Shown here: in pieces, positions 1-9,495 of the stretch
Numbering within the stretch: position 1 is the stretch's first letter
How the letters are laid out: every line of letters starts with the position of its first letter
DNA from: Pseudomonadota bacterium
GTDB lineage: Bacteria; Desulfobacterota; Desulfobulbia; Desulfobulbales; JAHJIY01
Assembly (NCBI GenBank): GCA_018823175.1
Contig: JAHJIY010000027.1
Location: forward strand, 1-64,000
Direction of reading: 5' to 3'
Length of the DNA stretch: 64,000 nucleotides
Notes under the pieces: generated by a model
What the model was told of the DNA's origin: nothing
What the model saw: the letters and a program-made list of their open reading frames with translations, nothing else
The model's database searches: none
Translations under genes and position numbers: made by a program

Positions 1-271
1 GTGGATGCAAGGCGACAACGATTTTGATAATACTTGGGTATATCAACGAGTTGTCAACACAGCAGATGCGCCGCTCTCGGGCGCCCCGTTGGGCGGCGGG
101 TGAATTCTATCCCCGCGGCTGAACAAGTATTTTTGACGCAACTACAACCACCTGATCTGATAAACAGCTCTAAGCCGTCACGGATTCAGGTAATATGAAA
201 GTGACGAGTATCTAGTAACGAGTTTTTGTCACTCGTAACTTTCATGCTTTATTCTTCCCGCTTGGGTCTGA
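1..271. other. Left-edge spacer with inverted repeat
   Basis: I find no gene here. It holds a GC-rich stretch near 72-100 and an inverted repeat with 15-nt arms (195-209 and 231-245, one mismatch) built from ACGAGT/ACTCGT units. The inverted repeat lies just past the stop of the minus-strand gene at 272-1507 and could act as a weak transcription end, but no T-run follows it. The 15-mer at 196-210 recurs in reverse complement at 46194-46208. Confidence 0.5.
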
Positions 272-1507
272 TTATCGTTTACCGGCGAGGGTTTCCATGA
301 TCTTGCCGGTCATTATTTTGGCCATCCCAAGGCTATTGGCGTTGGACAAAATTAAGACCAGGTGGAAATGGGCTTTGCCTGGCTCGGTTTTTATTGGATC
401 AGACCCTTTGTTCAGACATCTGATTAAAATATGTTTTTGCTCCGTCTCGATGTGAATCAGTCGGCTTTTCCCTGCTCCCATATCCACTGACGCCTTTTGG
501 GTATTAAGCAGAATATTGTTGCAGGAAATGCTTATGCTCTCCAGGTCTAAATCACTGCCGGAGGCGCTGAACATATAAAGCGGTTCTCCGGCGGGAGTGG
601 TTAGTGATGCGCCGGCAAAGCCGTCAATATTTGCGAATTCTTTAAGTTTGTTCTGGATCTCGCCTAAATCAAGTTCGGTGCCGGAACCTAATTCGGCTGT
701 CGCCACTGGAGTGTTGTTCTGGATGACTGCTTTTTCAACCGGTGGCGGGGGCGGTTCAGTTGGCGGCTCGGGTGTCGGTGCCGTGTCTTTTTTTACTTCC
801 CCGTCTTCGTCGACGTTGAGCTCTGATTTCTTCTGGTTGATTTCATCGATCATTCGGGCGGATTCCATCAACAGACTCATGATCGTGAATTCAATCTTTC
901 TTTCCTGATTTTTGCATGTTTTATCGATCTCAATTTTCAGATCTTCATCAGTCCAGCAGACTATTTCGTAAGCGGCGTCCGGTCCTTCAAGGTCTCCGGT
1001 GACGGCGTTAATCAGTTCCCCCTTGTCCAGATATATATATCCGGTTTTGCCTTTTGATTTTACGGTCAGGGTGCAGGTTTTATGTTCCATGTCGATAAGC
1101 TGCAAGAATGATTGCAGAGAGATTCCCATGACCTGGCCGGAGCTGCTGCCGGAAATTTTCTCGAAATTGATCGCTTCCAGGGTCTCGAAGTTAAGCGGTT
1201 TTTCGAGAAACTGGGCGGCGCCGAGATCCTTTACCTTCTGTTTGATTTCAGGAGTGACAAAGGCGGTCATTATTACAATGGGAATGGACGGGAAGTTATT
1301 GTTCATGAAAGCGAGAAGCTCAAAGCCGTCCATCTTCGGCATGTTGAGGTCGGAAATAAGGAGATCCACCGTTTCCGACTTCAGAATTTTAACAGCCTCC
1401 TTGCCGTTTTCAGCCATCAATATATTGAAATCGTATTTAGTGGCAAACCATTCGAGCAATGTGATGCGAATGCTTTCTTCGTCATCGGTAATCAGGATAT
1501 TTTTCAA
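272..1507 (-). CDS. Response regulator with DUF4388 and Roadblock/LC7 domains
   Basis: This is a cytoplasmic signalling protein of 411 aa. Residues 1-118 form a CheY-like receiver with acidic residues D8, D9 and a phospho-acceptor near D53 (SDLNMPKMDG), plus the conserved K of EKPL. Residues about 125-225 resemble DUF4388 (PATAN), a module common in deltaproteobacterial regulators. A proline-rich linker (about 243-260) leads to a Roadblock/LC7-like C-terminal domain (about 278-405), a fold that usually binds small Ras-like GTPases. There is no DNA-binding or enzymatic output domain, so the output is probably protein-protein contact. The start codon is TTG with GAGG nine bases upstream. No cognate kinase is adjacent. 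Domain calls after the receiver are by resemblance. Confidence 0.85.
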   Translation of the reverse strand: MKNILITDDEESIRITLLEWFATKYDFNILMAENGKEAVKILKSETVDLLISDLNMPKMDGFELLAFMNNNFPSIPIVIMTAFVTPEIKQKVKDLGAAQFLEKPLNFETLEAINFEKISGSSSGQVMGISLQSFLQLIDMEHKTCTLTVKSKGKTGYIYLDKGELINAVTGDLEGPDAAYEIVCWTDEDLKIEIDKTCKNQERKIEFTIMSLLMESARMIDEINQKKSELNVDEDGEVKKDTAPTPEPPTEPPPPPVEKAVIQNNTPVATAELGSGTELDLGEIQNKLKEFANIDGFAGASLTTPAGEPLYMFSASGSDLDLESISISCNNILLNTQKASVDMGAGKSRLIHIETEQKHILIRCLNKGSDPIKTEPGKAHFHLVLILSNANSLGMAKIMTGKIMETLAGKR

Positions 1508-1694
1508 GATTTATCGCCTCTATGCAAAATTAAAGTCTTATGACAACAAGGAAAATAAGCAAATGTCGGCCCTATGTAAAGTAATTTCCTGCTGCGTTTT
1601 ACATTCATCAGGGGGAACAGGAATTAATGCCGCAAGATCGGGCCAGATGTTGGATGTCTGAGCATTGATTAAGGTCATGACCATGAGAAATATT

Positions 1695-2801
1695 CTATTT
1701 AGGGCCGGCATTATTTTCTTTTAGTTCCCGAAGCCGTTCAAGGACCTTTTCCGCCCGCTTGACATGTGTTGCCGCCTGTTGATTGTCCGGGTCAATCAGT
1801 AATACATTCAGCCAGACTTCACGTGCCTCGGCGATGGAGCCGTTTCGATACAGTTCGTTGCCCTGTTTGAACAGAGCCTGGATCTGTTCGGTGGTTGCCT
1901 GTTCTATTCTTTGGCGCAGGACAATAACTTCGTCTGATTCTTTCTTTAAATTTTGCAATCGATCCAATATGGATTTGGCGGCTAATAAATCTTTTTGGGC
2001 CAAGGCATTTTCGATTTCAGCGGTAAGTGATTCGGTCAATTTTTGTTGATCAGGCTCTTTGTTTGTTACGGGGCTGCTTTTTTTGCCGACCCCCGCTTCT
2101 TTTTTGGTCGGCAAACTGATTTTATCTTTTAGTATAGCCTGCAAATTTTCGACGTCTTTCGTCGGGTTAATTATGGTCGCCAGATGCAGACATTCCTTGG
2201 CTGTGGCCAGATCTTCGTTTCTTATGGTTTCTTTGGCACACTCGACCAGTTCCCAATGCATAGCGGCCAGCATCTTTTCAAGATCGTTAATTTGGGAAGA
2301 GTTTTCATGATCTTTTTGCAATCGGGCCTGCTCACCGTATAGTTCTAACTGTAGCAGCGCATGTCTGGCCCTGGTGAAAAGCAGCTCTCGCTCTTTGTTC
2401 TTGAGTTGGTCTATTATTTGGGTTTCAATCCTGGCCCGGAGGATTTTAAGTTCTATGCTGGATGGGATTTTTCCCAGGGCGTTGTTTGTTACAGACAGAG
2501 CGGCCGACAGGTCATCATCCGCTGCCAAATCGGCAGCATTTTTTTTGATATCCGATTCATATTCACTGATCAGGGCAAGGATTTTAATTCTTAAGTTTTC
2601 TCTATCGTTAACGGATAATGTTTGGGAGAGAGGAGCGTTCAGCAGGTATTGCAGGGCCATGTCATATTCCTGATCAGCAATTAATGAGTCCAGATCGCCG
2701 CTGGAGCTTTTATGCTGAAAGAAATTTCTCTCGGCGCAGCCGGATATTATTGATGAAATAATAATGGTTGCAATAATGATAAATTTTTTGTGCCGGTGCA
2801 T
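1695..2801 (-). CDS. TPR-like lipoprotein
   Basis: The protein has 368 aa. Its N-terminus is a lipoprotein signal: basic MHRHKK, a hydrophobic run, then ISGC with the acylated Cys near residue 22. The mature part is almost entirely helical and charged. A C-terminal stretch (about 310-350) reads as a tetratricopeptide unit (GNELYRNGSIAEAREVWLNV, DPDNQQA), and similar repeats are likely earlier. It is probably a lipid-anchored scaffold facing the periplasm. Related proteins sit in envelope or secretion complexes, but nothing next to this gene identifies a partner. The function is unknown. Confidence 0.75.
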   Translation of the reverse strand: MHRHKKFIIIATIIISSIISGCAERNFFQHKSSSGDLDSLIADQEYDMALQYLLNAPLSQTLSVNDRENLRIKILALISEYESDIKKNAADLAADDDLSAALSVTNNALGKIPSSIELKILRARIETQIIDQLKNKERELLFTRARHALLQLELYGEQARLQKDHENSSQINDLEKMLAAMHWELVECAKETIRNEDLATAKECLHLATIINPTKDVENLQAILKDKISLPTKKEAGVGKKSSPVTNKEPDQQKLTESLTAEIENALAQKDLLAAKSILDRLQNLKKESDEVIVLRQRIEQATTEQIQALFKQGNELYRNGSIAEAREVWLNVLLIDPDNQQAATHVKRAEKVLERLRELKENNAGPK

Positions 2802-3238
2802 TAGCCTGTTAAAATCATGTCTTGGATTGTGGACGAAAAAGATATTTTAAAAATCAGTAAAATTAATCCGGTAAAACCGTATTTTTTATAAAGCTGAGCT
2901 GAGTTGTTTGTCGACTCAAACGAAACTTATGCACCCCGCAGGAAGTGTCCCCTTCAAGGGGGGATTAAACAGAACCCTTGGGGGGCCCTTGTGGTATAAA
3001 CATCTGCCTGAAGTTAGTTATTATAGGTTTTGATTAGATCGAGAAAGAATGGTGATCGCCCAAAACCATTTTCAGGTCATTGAATCTACTCGTAATTGCT
3101 ATGTTTTTCAAATGTTTCGGATAAAGAATTGAAATCTTTATAACAGATTCGGGACCAGGGGAGAATCAGAACCTCTAATTTGTGGTGGAAAATATTTTTG
3201 GCCTGTTGTGTCAATTAGGTCTGGGAAAAGGCGGGTCA
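2802..3238. repeat. Non-coding spacer with diverged palindromic repeat
   Basis: This is a 437-bp spacer between two minus-strand genes, with no convincing ORF. At about 2935-2996 it contains a segment (CCCCTTCAAGGGG, then AACAGAACCC) that resembles a degenerate copy of the repeat seen at 9188-9238 and 48281-48331. The rest is AT-rich. The promoter of the TPR lipoprotein gene should lie at its left end, but I could not assign clear boxes. Confidence 0.4.
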
Positions 3239-4789
3239 TTAGGAGTTATCTGTGACGGTGAGGAATTGGGCGTTAAATTTTTTCGTAAAGTTGGCGGATA
3301 CACTATGCAATAAATATGTGGTTACTGAATCCTCTACTCCCCGAAGGCTGATAGATTTGTGCTCATGGGCAATTATTCTCTGCTGGATGTCGGTTCGGCC
3401 ATAAAATTCCTTGCTGACAATAATCTGATCTGCTTCGGCAACGGAACACAATCTGGAGGCCAGGTTGACTGAATCGCCAACCACGGTGTATTCCATCCGG
3501 TCAGTTGATCCCATATTGCCGGCCAGCATATTCCCGGCATTAAGACCAATTCGGAAATGTATGGGGATCAGCCCCTGTTCGCCCCGGAGTTTGTTCTCAT
3601 GATGAACCAGGCGCTGGATTAATAAAGCGCATTGGGCCGCATGAAACGAGTGATCTTCGTCATGTTGCGGGGCCCCGAAGAGCAGCATGACACAGTCTCC
3701 CATATACTTGTCAACCGTGCCGGAATTTAAGCGGCAGGCATGGGCGATCAAGGAAAAGTAGCGGTTTAGAATAGTGGCAAGCTCTTCCGGTTCCATTGTT
3801 TCTGATATTTTGGTAAATCCGACGATATCGGCAAATAAAACAGAGGCGTTGATGTGTTGTCCGCCAAGTTTGACCGATTCGATATTTGAGATTACCTGAC
3901 TGGCGACCTGTGGTGAAAGATAGCGGTTTAAGGCCTTTTCAACGTGTGTTTTCTGGATCATGCCCTCGGCCATGTGGTTAAAGGCCTCCATCAGTTGGCC
4001 AATCTCGTCTTTCCGGCGATCCTTGAAGCGAAAGTCATAATATCCTTCGTTGATTGAACGAATGGCATCCATAAAATGGGTGACTGGTCGTGAAATGCGC
4101 CGGCTGATTATAAAAGCAATCAAAATGCCGATCAGGATAATGCCGATTGCCGCTACAATAATGGAATGCAGAGCATTCCGTCTGGTCAGTTCCATGGCGG
4201 TTTGGCTGAACGTTACAAGGGCATATCCCGCGACAACTCCTTTGAAATGAATGGGACTTATGAAGGAAATCACGCCGGAAGACTGAGTTTGATTGGAAAG
4301 TTGCCAGCGCCAGTATTGTTCGTCCGGGTCCTTCCTGGTTATTTCGGCAAAGGAAAAACCTGATGTTGCCTGAGGATATTCGAAAGGTGAGATGCCTGCT
4401 TCGATCATGATTTCACCTTCGGGGGAGATTATTCCGGTGCCGATGACGTTTTGGCCGGCGATCAGGCTGGTGGTCAGGACTTCCAGGGTTAACCGGTCGT
4501 CTGCCATTAATGGTTCGCGGGCCGAACGGGCCAGATGCGAGGTGACGGTTTTTCCGATATCATTAATCTGGTTTCTTAAGAGTAGCGCCTGGTTGTAGAC
4601 CAGGACTCCGCTTAATGAGCTCATGCAGAAAAGGACCAGGCCGGTGATCAGGAAAGAAAGTTTGTAAACTACCGGGATATGATCAGGAAGGCGTTGTTGG
4701 AGTTTGTGGATATATTTACGAAATGTCCCGGAAACATCATGGTCCCGGGGTGATTTTTTAAATCTTTTGACTTTGATCGTATGGAGCAT
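3239..4789 (-). CDS. Membrane HAMP-class III adenylate/guanylate cyclase
   Basis: It makes a cyclic nucleotide (cAMP or cGMP) from the NTP. In order across 516 aa: cytoplasmic N-tail, TM1 (about 43-66), a periplasmic sensor region (about 67-205), TM2 (about 208-229), HAMP (about 230-282), and a class III catalytic domain (about 308-490). The metal-binding aspartates are both visible, D321 in FADIVGFT and D365 in YMGDCVMLLFG, along with the GDSVNLASRL segment, so it should be active. ATP versus GTP choice cannot be settled by eye. Inference: it could supply the ligand for the cyclic-nucleotide-binding domain of the ATPase at 57244-59454. Confidence 0.92.
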   Translation of the reverse strand: MLHTIKVKRFKKSPRDHDVSGTFRKYIHKLQQRLPDHIPVVYKLSFLITGLVLFCMSSLSGVLVYNQALLLRNQINDIGKTVTSHLARSAREPLMADDRLTLEVLTTSLIAGQNVIGTGIISPEGEIMIEAGISPFEYPQATSGFSFAEITRKDPDEQYWRWQLSNQTQSSGVISFISPIHFKGVVAGYALVTFSQTAMELTRRNALHSIIVAAIGIILIGILIAFIISRRISRPVTHFMDAIRSINEGYYDFRFKDRRKDEIGQLMEAFNHMAEGMIQKTHVEKALNRYLSPQVASQVISNIESVKLGGQHINASVLFADIVGFTKISETMEPEELATILNRYFSLIAHACRLNSGTVDKYMGDCVMLLFGAPQHDEDHSFHAAQCALLIQRLVHHENKLRGEQGLIPIHFRIGLNAGNMLAGNMGSTDRMEYTVVGDSVNLASRLCSVAEADQIIVSKEFYGRTDIQQRIIAHEHKSISLRGVEDSVTTYLLHSVSANFTKKFNAQFLTVTDNS

Positions 4790-4956
4790 AGTTTATATGG
4801 TAAAAGCGTCCGTAATATTCATATATTATAATTCTAAAGTAACTCAGTAAAGATTAACTGGTTACCATGCAAGATAAAAGGATTTTTTGTTCTGGTTAAA
4901 AGTTGATAAAAAAGGAAGGTGACGGACCGAGCTACATTGCCGAACATGGACCGGCT

Positions 4957-6588
4957 TTAATTCTCAGGCAAGGTTGGTATCTTTTTTATTTGCCAGTTTG
5001 ATTTGTGTAAGGTTTCCATCATTTCCAACGGGGGCAGCGGGGGGCAAATGTGATGCCCTTGCATGATCTCACAGCCCATCCCGATTAATTTTTCCTTGAT
5101 CCGGTTATTTGCTACACCTTCAGCCACCACATTAAGTCCAAGATTATGGGCCAGTTCCAGGGTTGATTTGACGATAACCGCATCGTTTTCATCTGCCAGC
5201 ATATTCAAAACAAATGACTTGTCGATCTTGATTTCGGTTGCCGGAAACTGTTTGAGGTAGGCCAGCGAGGAATAACCGGTGCCAAAGTCGTCGATTGAAA
5301 TGTTGAATTTCATGTTGTGCAGTTGGTCAATGACTTTATGTGTGCGTCCATGTTTGATGACCATACTGTTTTCCGTTATTTCCAGGATGATATCTTCCGC
5401 TTTCACTCCCCATTTAGTAAGGAGGTTTGCGACCTGTTCGGGGAATTTTATATCTTGTAGATTTTTGATTGAAAGGTTGACGGAAATTTTCAGGTCGAGG
5501 CCGGAGTTATTCCATTCCGCCAATTGTTTCATCGCCTGATTGAGTACCCATAGAGACAAGGGAGTGATCAGGTCTGAGTCCTCCGCCAGATAAATAAAAT
5601 CATCCGGCATGACATAGCCATCGTCTCCCGGCTTGCGCCACCGGATAAGGGCTTCAACGCCCTGAACGGTATGGTCATTTATGGAAACCTTGGGCTGATA
5701 AAACAAGACGAAGTGTTCTTTTTTGAGGGCATCTCTTAACCTGGAGACTGTAGTCAACCGGTCCAGAGTGAATTGTTCCTGGTCATCGTTGTAAATTTTG
5801 TAACCTTCAGAGTTACGTTTTGCGGTATACATGGCGATATCGGCATGTTGCAGAAGGGCTTCGCTTTCAATCCCGTGTTCGGGATAAATTGCGATACCGA
5901 TACTGATATCAATCGTCAGTTTGTTTGCTTCTACGTAAAACGGTTCTTCCATTGAAGCTAATATTTTTCGGGCGACGCTTACTGCCTGTTCAGCGCCGAC
6001 TGCAGGCAGAACAATGGCAAACTCATCTCCTCCTAAACGGGAAACCGTGTCGGAGCCACGGACGGCATGGGATATTCTGGGAGTGATCAATTGCAGGAGA
6101 TAGTCTCCGTAATTGTGACCCAGCGCATCATTTATTTCTTTAAAACGATCGAGGTCGATAATCAGGATGGATACCGATTGAGAGTTGTTTTGGGCATCGA
6201 TCACGGCATGGTCCAGACGTTCCATCAGCAGGGTCCGGTTCGGCAGGTCGGTAAGAGGATCATGCAGAGAGCGGTGTCGTTCAAGGGCTGATAAATGTTT
6301 GACGCTGTTAATGGTCCGCAGGCTCATCTTGACGACCAGAGCGACGAAAAAGCCGCCCCCGAACAAGATTGTCGCCACCACCAGACTGCCCGGATCTTTA
6401 CCGGTCAAGATCAAAAAAGCATAGAGTAAATAGCTGGCGATAAAGAAGATGATAAAGGCGCCTAAAATTCGCCAGCCATGTACCGGTCTTTCTTCTATGC
6501 CGCAGATTTCACTGGTTGGTTTCAGTGAAATGGCCAAACCAAAACACCCCAGGAGTATTAAGCAAACATTAATTGTTTCAATATTCAT
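4957..6588 (-). CDS. GGDEF-EAL cyclic-di-GMP turnover protein
   Basis: The protein has 543 aa. Three hydrophobic segments (about 5-22, 40-61, 68-88) anchor it in the inner membrane. The diguanylate cyclase domain (about 100-265) has an intact GGDEF at 186-190 and an intact inhibitory site RGSD at 177-180, exactly five residues upstream. The EAL domain (about 285-535) keeps EAL (312-314), the EITEN segment, the DDFGTGYSS loop and the IDKSF lysine. Both domains therefore look catalytically competent, so net synthesis or hydrolysis of c-di-GMP cannot be predicted. No periplasmic sensory domain is obvious. It is probably transcribed alone. Confidence 0.93.
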   Translation of the reverse strand: MNIETINVCLILLGCFGLAISLKPTSEICGIEERPVHGWRILGAFIIFFIASYLLYAFLILTGKDPGSLVVATILFGGGFFVALVVKMSLRTINSVKHLSALERHRSLHDPLTDLPNRTLLMERLDHAVIDAQNNSQSVSILIIDLDRFKEINDALGHNYGDYLLQLITPRISHAVRGSDTVSRLGGDEFAIVLPAVGAEQAVSVARKILASMEEPFYVEANKLTIDISIGIAIYPEHGIESEALLQHADIAMYTAKRNSEGYKIYNDDQEQFTLDRLTTVSRLRDALKKEHFVLFYQPKVSINDHTVQGVEALIRWRKPGDDGYVMPDDFIYLAEDSDLITPLSLWVLNQAMKQLAEWNNSGLDLKISVNLSIKNLQDIKFPEQVANLLTKWGVKAEDIILEITENSMVIKHGRTHKVIDQLHNMKFNISIDDFGTGYSSLAYLKQFPATEIKIDKSFVLNMLADENDAVIVKSTLELAHNLGLNVVAEGVANNRIKEKLIGMGCEIMQGHHICPPLPPLEMMETLHKSNWQIKKIPTLPEN

Positions 6589-6712
6589 CAGGTACAGATG
6601 GCATCTTTGGTTGGTGAGAGGAATAGTTAATGAAAACAGAGGATTGGACTAAGTTATAATAGCGCCGGTATGTTGTCAAGAGCGCAGTAAGTCAGTCAAT
6701 GCCTAGCGTAAG

Positions 6713-6955
6713 TCAGGGAACTTGAAACTGAACCATTTTGGCCGGGGCACCGGCAAGGTTGATAATTACCTCATATTCGGATATAGCGTTCTGCCATGGT
6801 CCTTTCTGGGCAGGGTCGCCTTCCCAAAAAGAAACCGATTCCGGCCATTTCTGTTTTTTGTTTTGCACAGAACGGCTGAGGACGGTAACTTCATGTCCCA
6901 TGGCAATCAAGTGTCGGCAGAGATGTCTGCCGATTAGTCCGGTACCGCCGGTCAT
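6713..6955 (-). pseudogene. Truncated TIGR01777-type NAD(P)-dependent epimerase
   Basis: Eighty codons match the N-terminal Rossmann half of the SulA/YfcH-like epimerase family: a GGTGLIGRHL nucleotide-binding loop, then VTVLSRS and VIINLAGA. Family members are about 300 aa, so the catalytic and C-terminal part is missing; the frame ends right after NLAGAPAKMVQFQVP. The expected start is also damaged. The codons before the first ATG read ACG-AAA-ATA-TTC (T-K-I-F), where relatives typically begin M-K-I-F, so an ATG-to-ACG change is likely. Loss of both ends points to gene decay. Confidence 0.75.
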
Positions 6956-7037
6956 GAATATTTTCGTGTTGGAATCCGTTCTGGTCCGCTAATATCTATA
7001 TTATTTTATCATAAACCCTAATTGAAAGTAGCACTAT

Positions 7038-8399
7038 ATGGCCATTGAGCACAAGATTACAATCCATAAAATAATCAGTGGTGGCGTCGGCATCGGTCGT
7101 TTGGCTGATGGCATGGTCGTCATGGTTCCTTATGTTCTGCCAGCAGAAGTGGTGCGGGTCAGGGTAAAACGTAAAAGAAAGGATTATATCGAAGCGGAAC
7201 TGCTTGAAGTCTTGCAACCATCCCCCCACAGAGTTCAAGCGGAGTGTCCCTCTTTCGGCAGTTGCGGCGGTTGTGATCTGCAGCACGTGGACCAGGATTA
7301 CCAGGTGGAGCTAAAGCAAAATATTTTAAAAGACCATCTACAGAGAACCGGGGTGTTGGGCGAAGAGGAATTTTGCAAATTATGCGCCTCCCCTGTTTCT
7401 TCACCCAGGAAATTCGGGTATCGCCAGCGGATCAGGTTGCAAGTTGACGATCATGCCCGAATCGGTTTTTATCAACCAGGTTCTCACCAGCTGGAAAATA
7501 TCAAAGATTGCCCGATTGCCCGTTCTGAAATCAATGAGGCGTTGATCGGACTGCAAAGTTCGGAGCATGGTTTATCCTTACTCAAACAGGCAAATGAGGT
7601 TGAGTTGATTTTGAGTCCGGATGATTTTCGAGTGATTTCCATTATTCATTTCAAAAGGAAGCCCCGTCCGGGTGATCTGAAGAATGCGGCCGGATTATGT
7701 GGAGATGTTGTCCGGATAAGTTGTCTTTATTTCAAGTCGGAAGGGCACGGTATGAGCGGGCCGTTTTTTGCCGGTAAAAGCCGAGACGATGAATTGTTTA
7801 TAAATTTCAGGATTTCCTTAGATAACGGGCAGGGCGGGGTTAAAGATCTTCTTCTTTCTTTTGAGCCGGGCGGATTTTGCCAGATTAATCAGGAACAAAA
7901 TGAAAATCTGATCGCGATTGTGCTTGAATGGCTAAACGGTGAGCCGCTGGGTCGAGCCCTTGATCTGTTTTGCGGGATGGGTAATTTTTCCTTGCCTTTG
8001 GCGGTGATGGGATATGAGGTCGTCGGCATGGACCTGCAAAGATCAGCGATTCGCAGCGCGATCAGAAATGCGGCGCAGGCAAAGCTTGATAATTGCAGCT
8101 TCAGCAAGAGCTCGGCCTATGAAGGATTAAAAAAGGCGGTCGGGGAAAAGAAGCGATACGACCTGGTACTGCTTGATCCCCCCCGGCAGGGTTGCACCGG
8201 TCTTGTCCCTCTGCTGCTTGAACTTGGCAGTACATACATTATCTATATTTCGTGTGATCCGGCCACCCTGGCCCGTGATTTGGCCGGGTTGACCGACGAT
8301 TACGAGATACAAAAAATGCGTCTGGTGGATATGTTCCCCCAGACGCATCACATGGAGACGGTAGTTTTGCTGAAACGAAAGGCTGATGATGTGTCTTAA
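7038..8399 (+). CDS. rlmD: 23S rRNA (uracil-5-)-methyltransferase, RlmD/RumA family
   Basis: It methylates a uridine to m5U in 23S rRNA using SAM. The 453-aa protein has an N-terminal TRAM-like beta domain (about 1-62). Iron-sulfur cysteines lie in CPSFGSCGGC, with a fourth Cys in IKDCPIA. The C-terminal Rossmann methyltransferase has the SAM loop ALDLFCGMGNFSLPLA, the LLDPPRQGC motif and the catalytic Cys region YISCDPATLARDL. Length and motif order are normal. Which uridine is modified (RlmC-, RlmD- or TrmA-like) is not certain, because single-copy relatives differ. Its stop overlaps the stop of the convergent VWA gene by three bases (8397-8399 against 8396-8398, offset by one). Confidence 0.93.
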   Translation: MAIEHKITIHKIISGGVGIGRLADGMVVMVPYVLPAEVVRVRVKRKRKDYIEAELLEVLQPSPHRVQAECPSFGSCGGCDLQHVDQDYQVELKQNILKDHLQRTGVLGEEEFCKLCASPVSSPRKFGYRQRIRLQVDDHARIGFYQPGSHQLENIKDCPIARSEINEALIGLQSSEHGLSLLKQANEVELILSPDDFRVISIIHFKRKPRPGDLKNAAGLCGDVVRISCLYFKSEGHGMSGPFFAGKSRDDELFINFRISLDNGQGGVKDLLLSFEPGGFCQINQEQNENLIAIVLEWLNGEPLGRALDLFCGMGNFSLPLAVMGYEVVGMDLQRSAIRSAIRNAAQAKLDNCSFSKSSAYEGLKKAVGEKKRYDLVLLDPPRQGCTGLVPLLLELGSTYIIYISCDPATLARDLAGLTDDYEIQKMRLVDMFPQTHHMETVVLLKRKADDVS

Positions 8400-9076
8400 T
8401 CAGCCAGGATCGGCTCCAGTCTCTCCAGATCGTTGAGCACTATAAAATTGCCTTTACCGGCACTTTCTTCAACTTTCAACTTCCAGTTGTTCATGCGATC
8501 CAGGTAGATAGTTGGGTCTTTGATGTCGGCTCGTAATTTGGTCACGTTCAGGGCAACGACCTTGAAACCTTCCAGGGGGATCTTGAAATCCCGCTTATCT
8601 CCCGCCGCCAGCTCCTCTTCCATGTCGGAAAAGATCAAGATTATTTTTTTACCGGCATGGATTTCGTTTAACCACTCGACCGCCTGTAACATGCCGCCTG
8701 AAATGTCGGTGTATGGGGCGCTTTTGACATTCTTGATAAACTCATCAATCTTTTGGGCAAAAACTCTTTTCTGATTGGTGGCAACCGAAGGGCGACTGTC
8801 GAAGGTCACTTTATGAATAATGTCTTTTTCGCTGAAACTGCCGCTGTCGATACGGGCAACTGCAAATGAATCCTGAGTTTGCAGGGAGCCCAGGATGTAA
8901 TTGATGATCCCTTGGGCTTTTTTCAGTTCCAAAGTGTAAGTGCCAGAGGTATCCAGCAGCATATAAACACCTTTGGTGTAATTAACCTCTTCCTTTTTCC
9001 CACTGCATCCGGCCAGAAGAATAAAACCGGTAGCAATTACAAAACAAAGATTGAACGAGAGTTTTAGTTTCTTCAT
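8396..9076 (-). CDS. VWA-domain lipoprotein
   Basis: The protein has 226 aa. Its signal ends in the lipobox LLAGC (Cys about residue 24), so it should be anchored to a membrane facing the periplasm. The mature part is a von Willebrand A-like domain. The MIDAS start is DTSGT rather than the usual DxSxS, followed by TDISGGMLQAVEWL (the second MIDAS threonine region) and LIFSDMEEE. Metal binding is plausible but the first motif is degenerate. GGAAG-type ribosome binding bases precede the ATG. The larger membrane-protein gene at 9496-10950 lies upstream on the same strand, across a repeat-filled spacer, and may be its partner. Function unknown. Confidence 0.78.
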   Translation of the reverse strand: MKKLKLSFNLCFVIATGFILLAGCSGKKEEVNYTKGVYMLLDTSGTYTLELKKAQGIINYILGSLQTQDSFAVARIDSGSFSEKDIIHKVTFDSRPSVATNQKRVFAQKIDEFIKNVKSAPYTDISGGMLQAVEWLNEIHAGKKIILIFSDMEEELAAGDKRDFKIPLEGFKVVALNVTKLRADIKDPTIYLDRMNNWKLKVEESAGKGNFIVLNDLERLEPILAD

Positions 9077-9495
9077 GATTGAACTTCCCTCCCAACTTGA
9101 AATTTAGACCCTTTGAACGAAATGAAAATAAAAAATAAGCAATGATACAAATAATCACAAAATCCTCGTAATAACTTCACCCCGTAAAGGGTCTTATACC
9201 CCTCAAGGGGGCACTGAACAGAGTACCCGAAGGGTATGTCACCTCACTATCTGTCCGGCATCAAACTAAGTGCGATTAAACGAAGCAACGCAGAAAAAAA
9301 TAAGCAATGATACAAATAAAAAAATATAACCCAATAATAACTTAACCCGTAAAGGGTCTTATCCCTAAAGAGTATGTCACGTCATTATTTGTTTGGCATA
9401 AAAACAGTAGATATCACAGGTAGTAAATTTCTCTCCCCCCCCCACTAAAAAAAACAGCCTTAAATTGTAAAGGTTCATTTCTTTACGAGCAAAAA
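9077..9495. repeat. Spacer with tandem duplication and palindromic repeat
   Basis: This 419-bp spacer has no gene. It holds two related copies of one unit, 9131-9264 and 9296-9404. Both begin with the same 23-nt run (AAAAATAAGCAATGATACAA and on), share AATAACTT, CCGTAAAGGGTCTTAT and GTATGTCAC, and end near GGCAT. The first copy carries an extra palindromic segment (CCCCTCAAGGGG, ACCCGAAGGGT) that the second lacks. The 51-bp part at 9188-9238 is nearly identical to 48281-48331. A C-run and A-run follow at about 9435-9450. Confidence 0.85.

Noticed and set aside
597-1661. Plus-strand frames across the first minus-strand gene
   Set aside because: They are antisense shadows of a clear receiver-domain gene with no motifs of their own.
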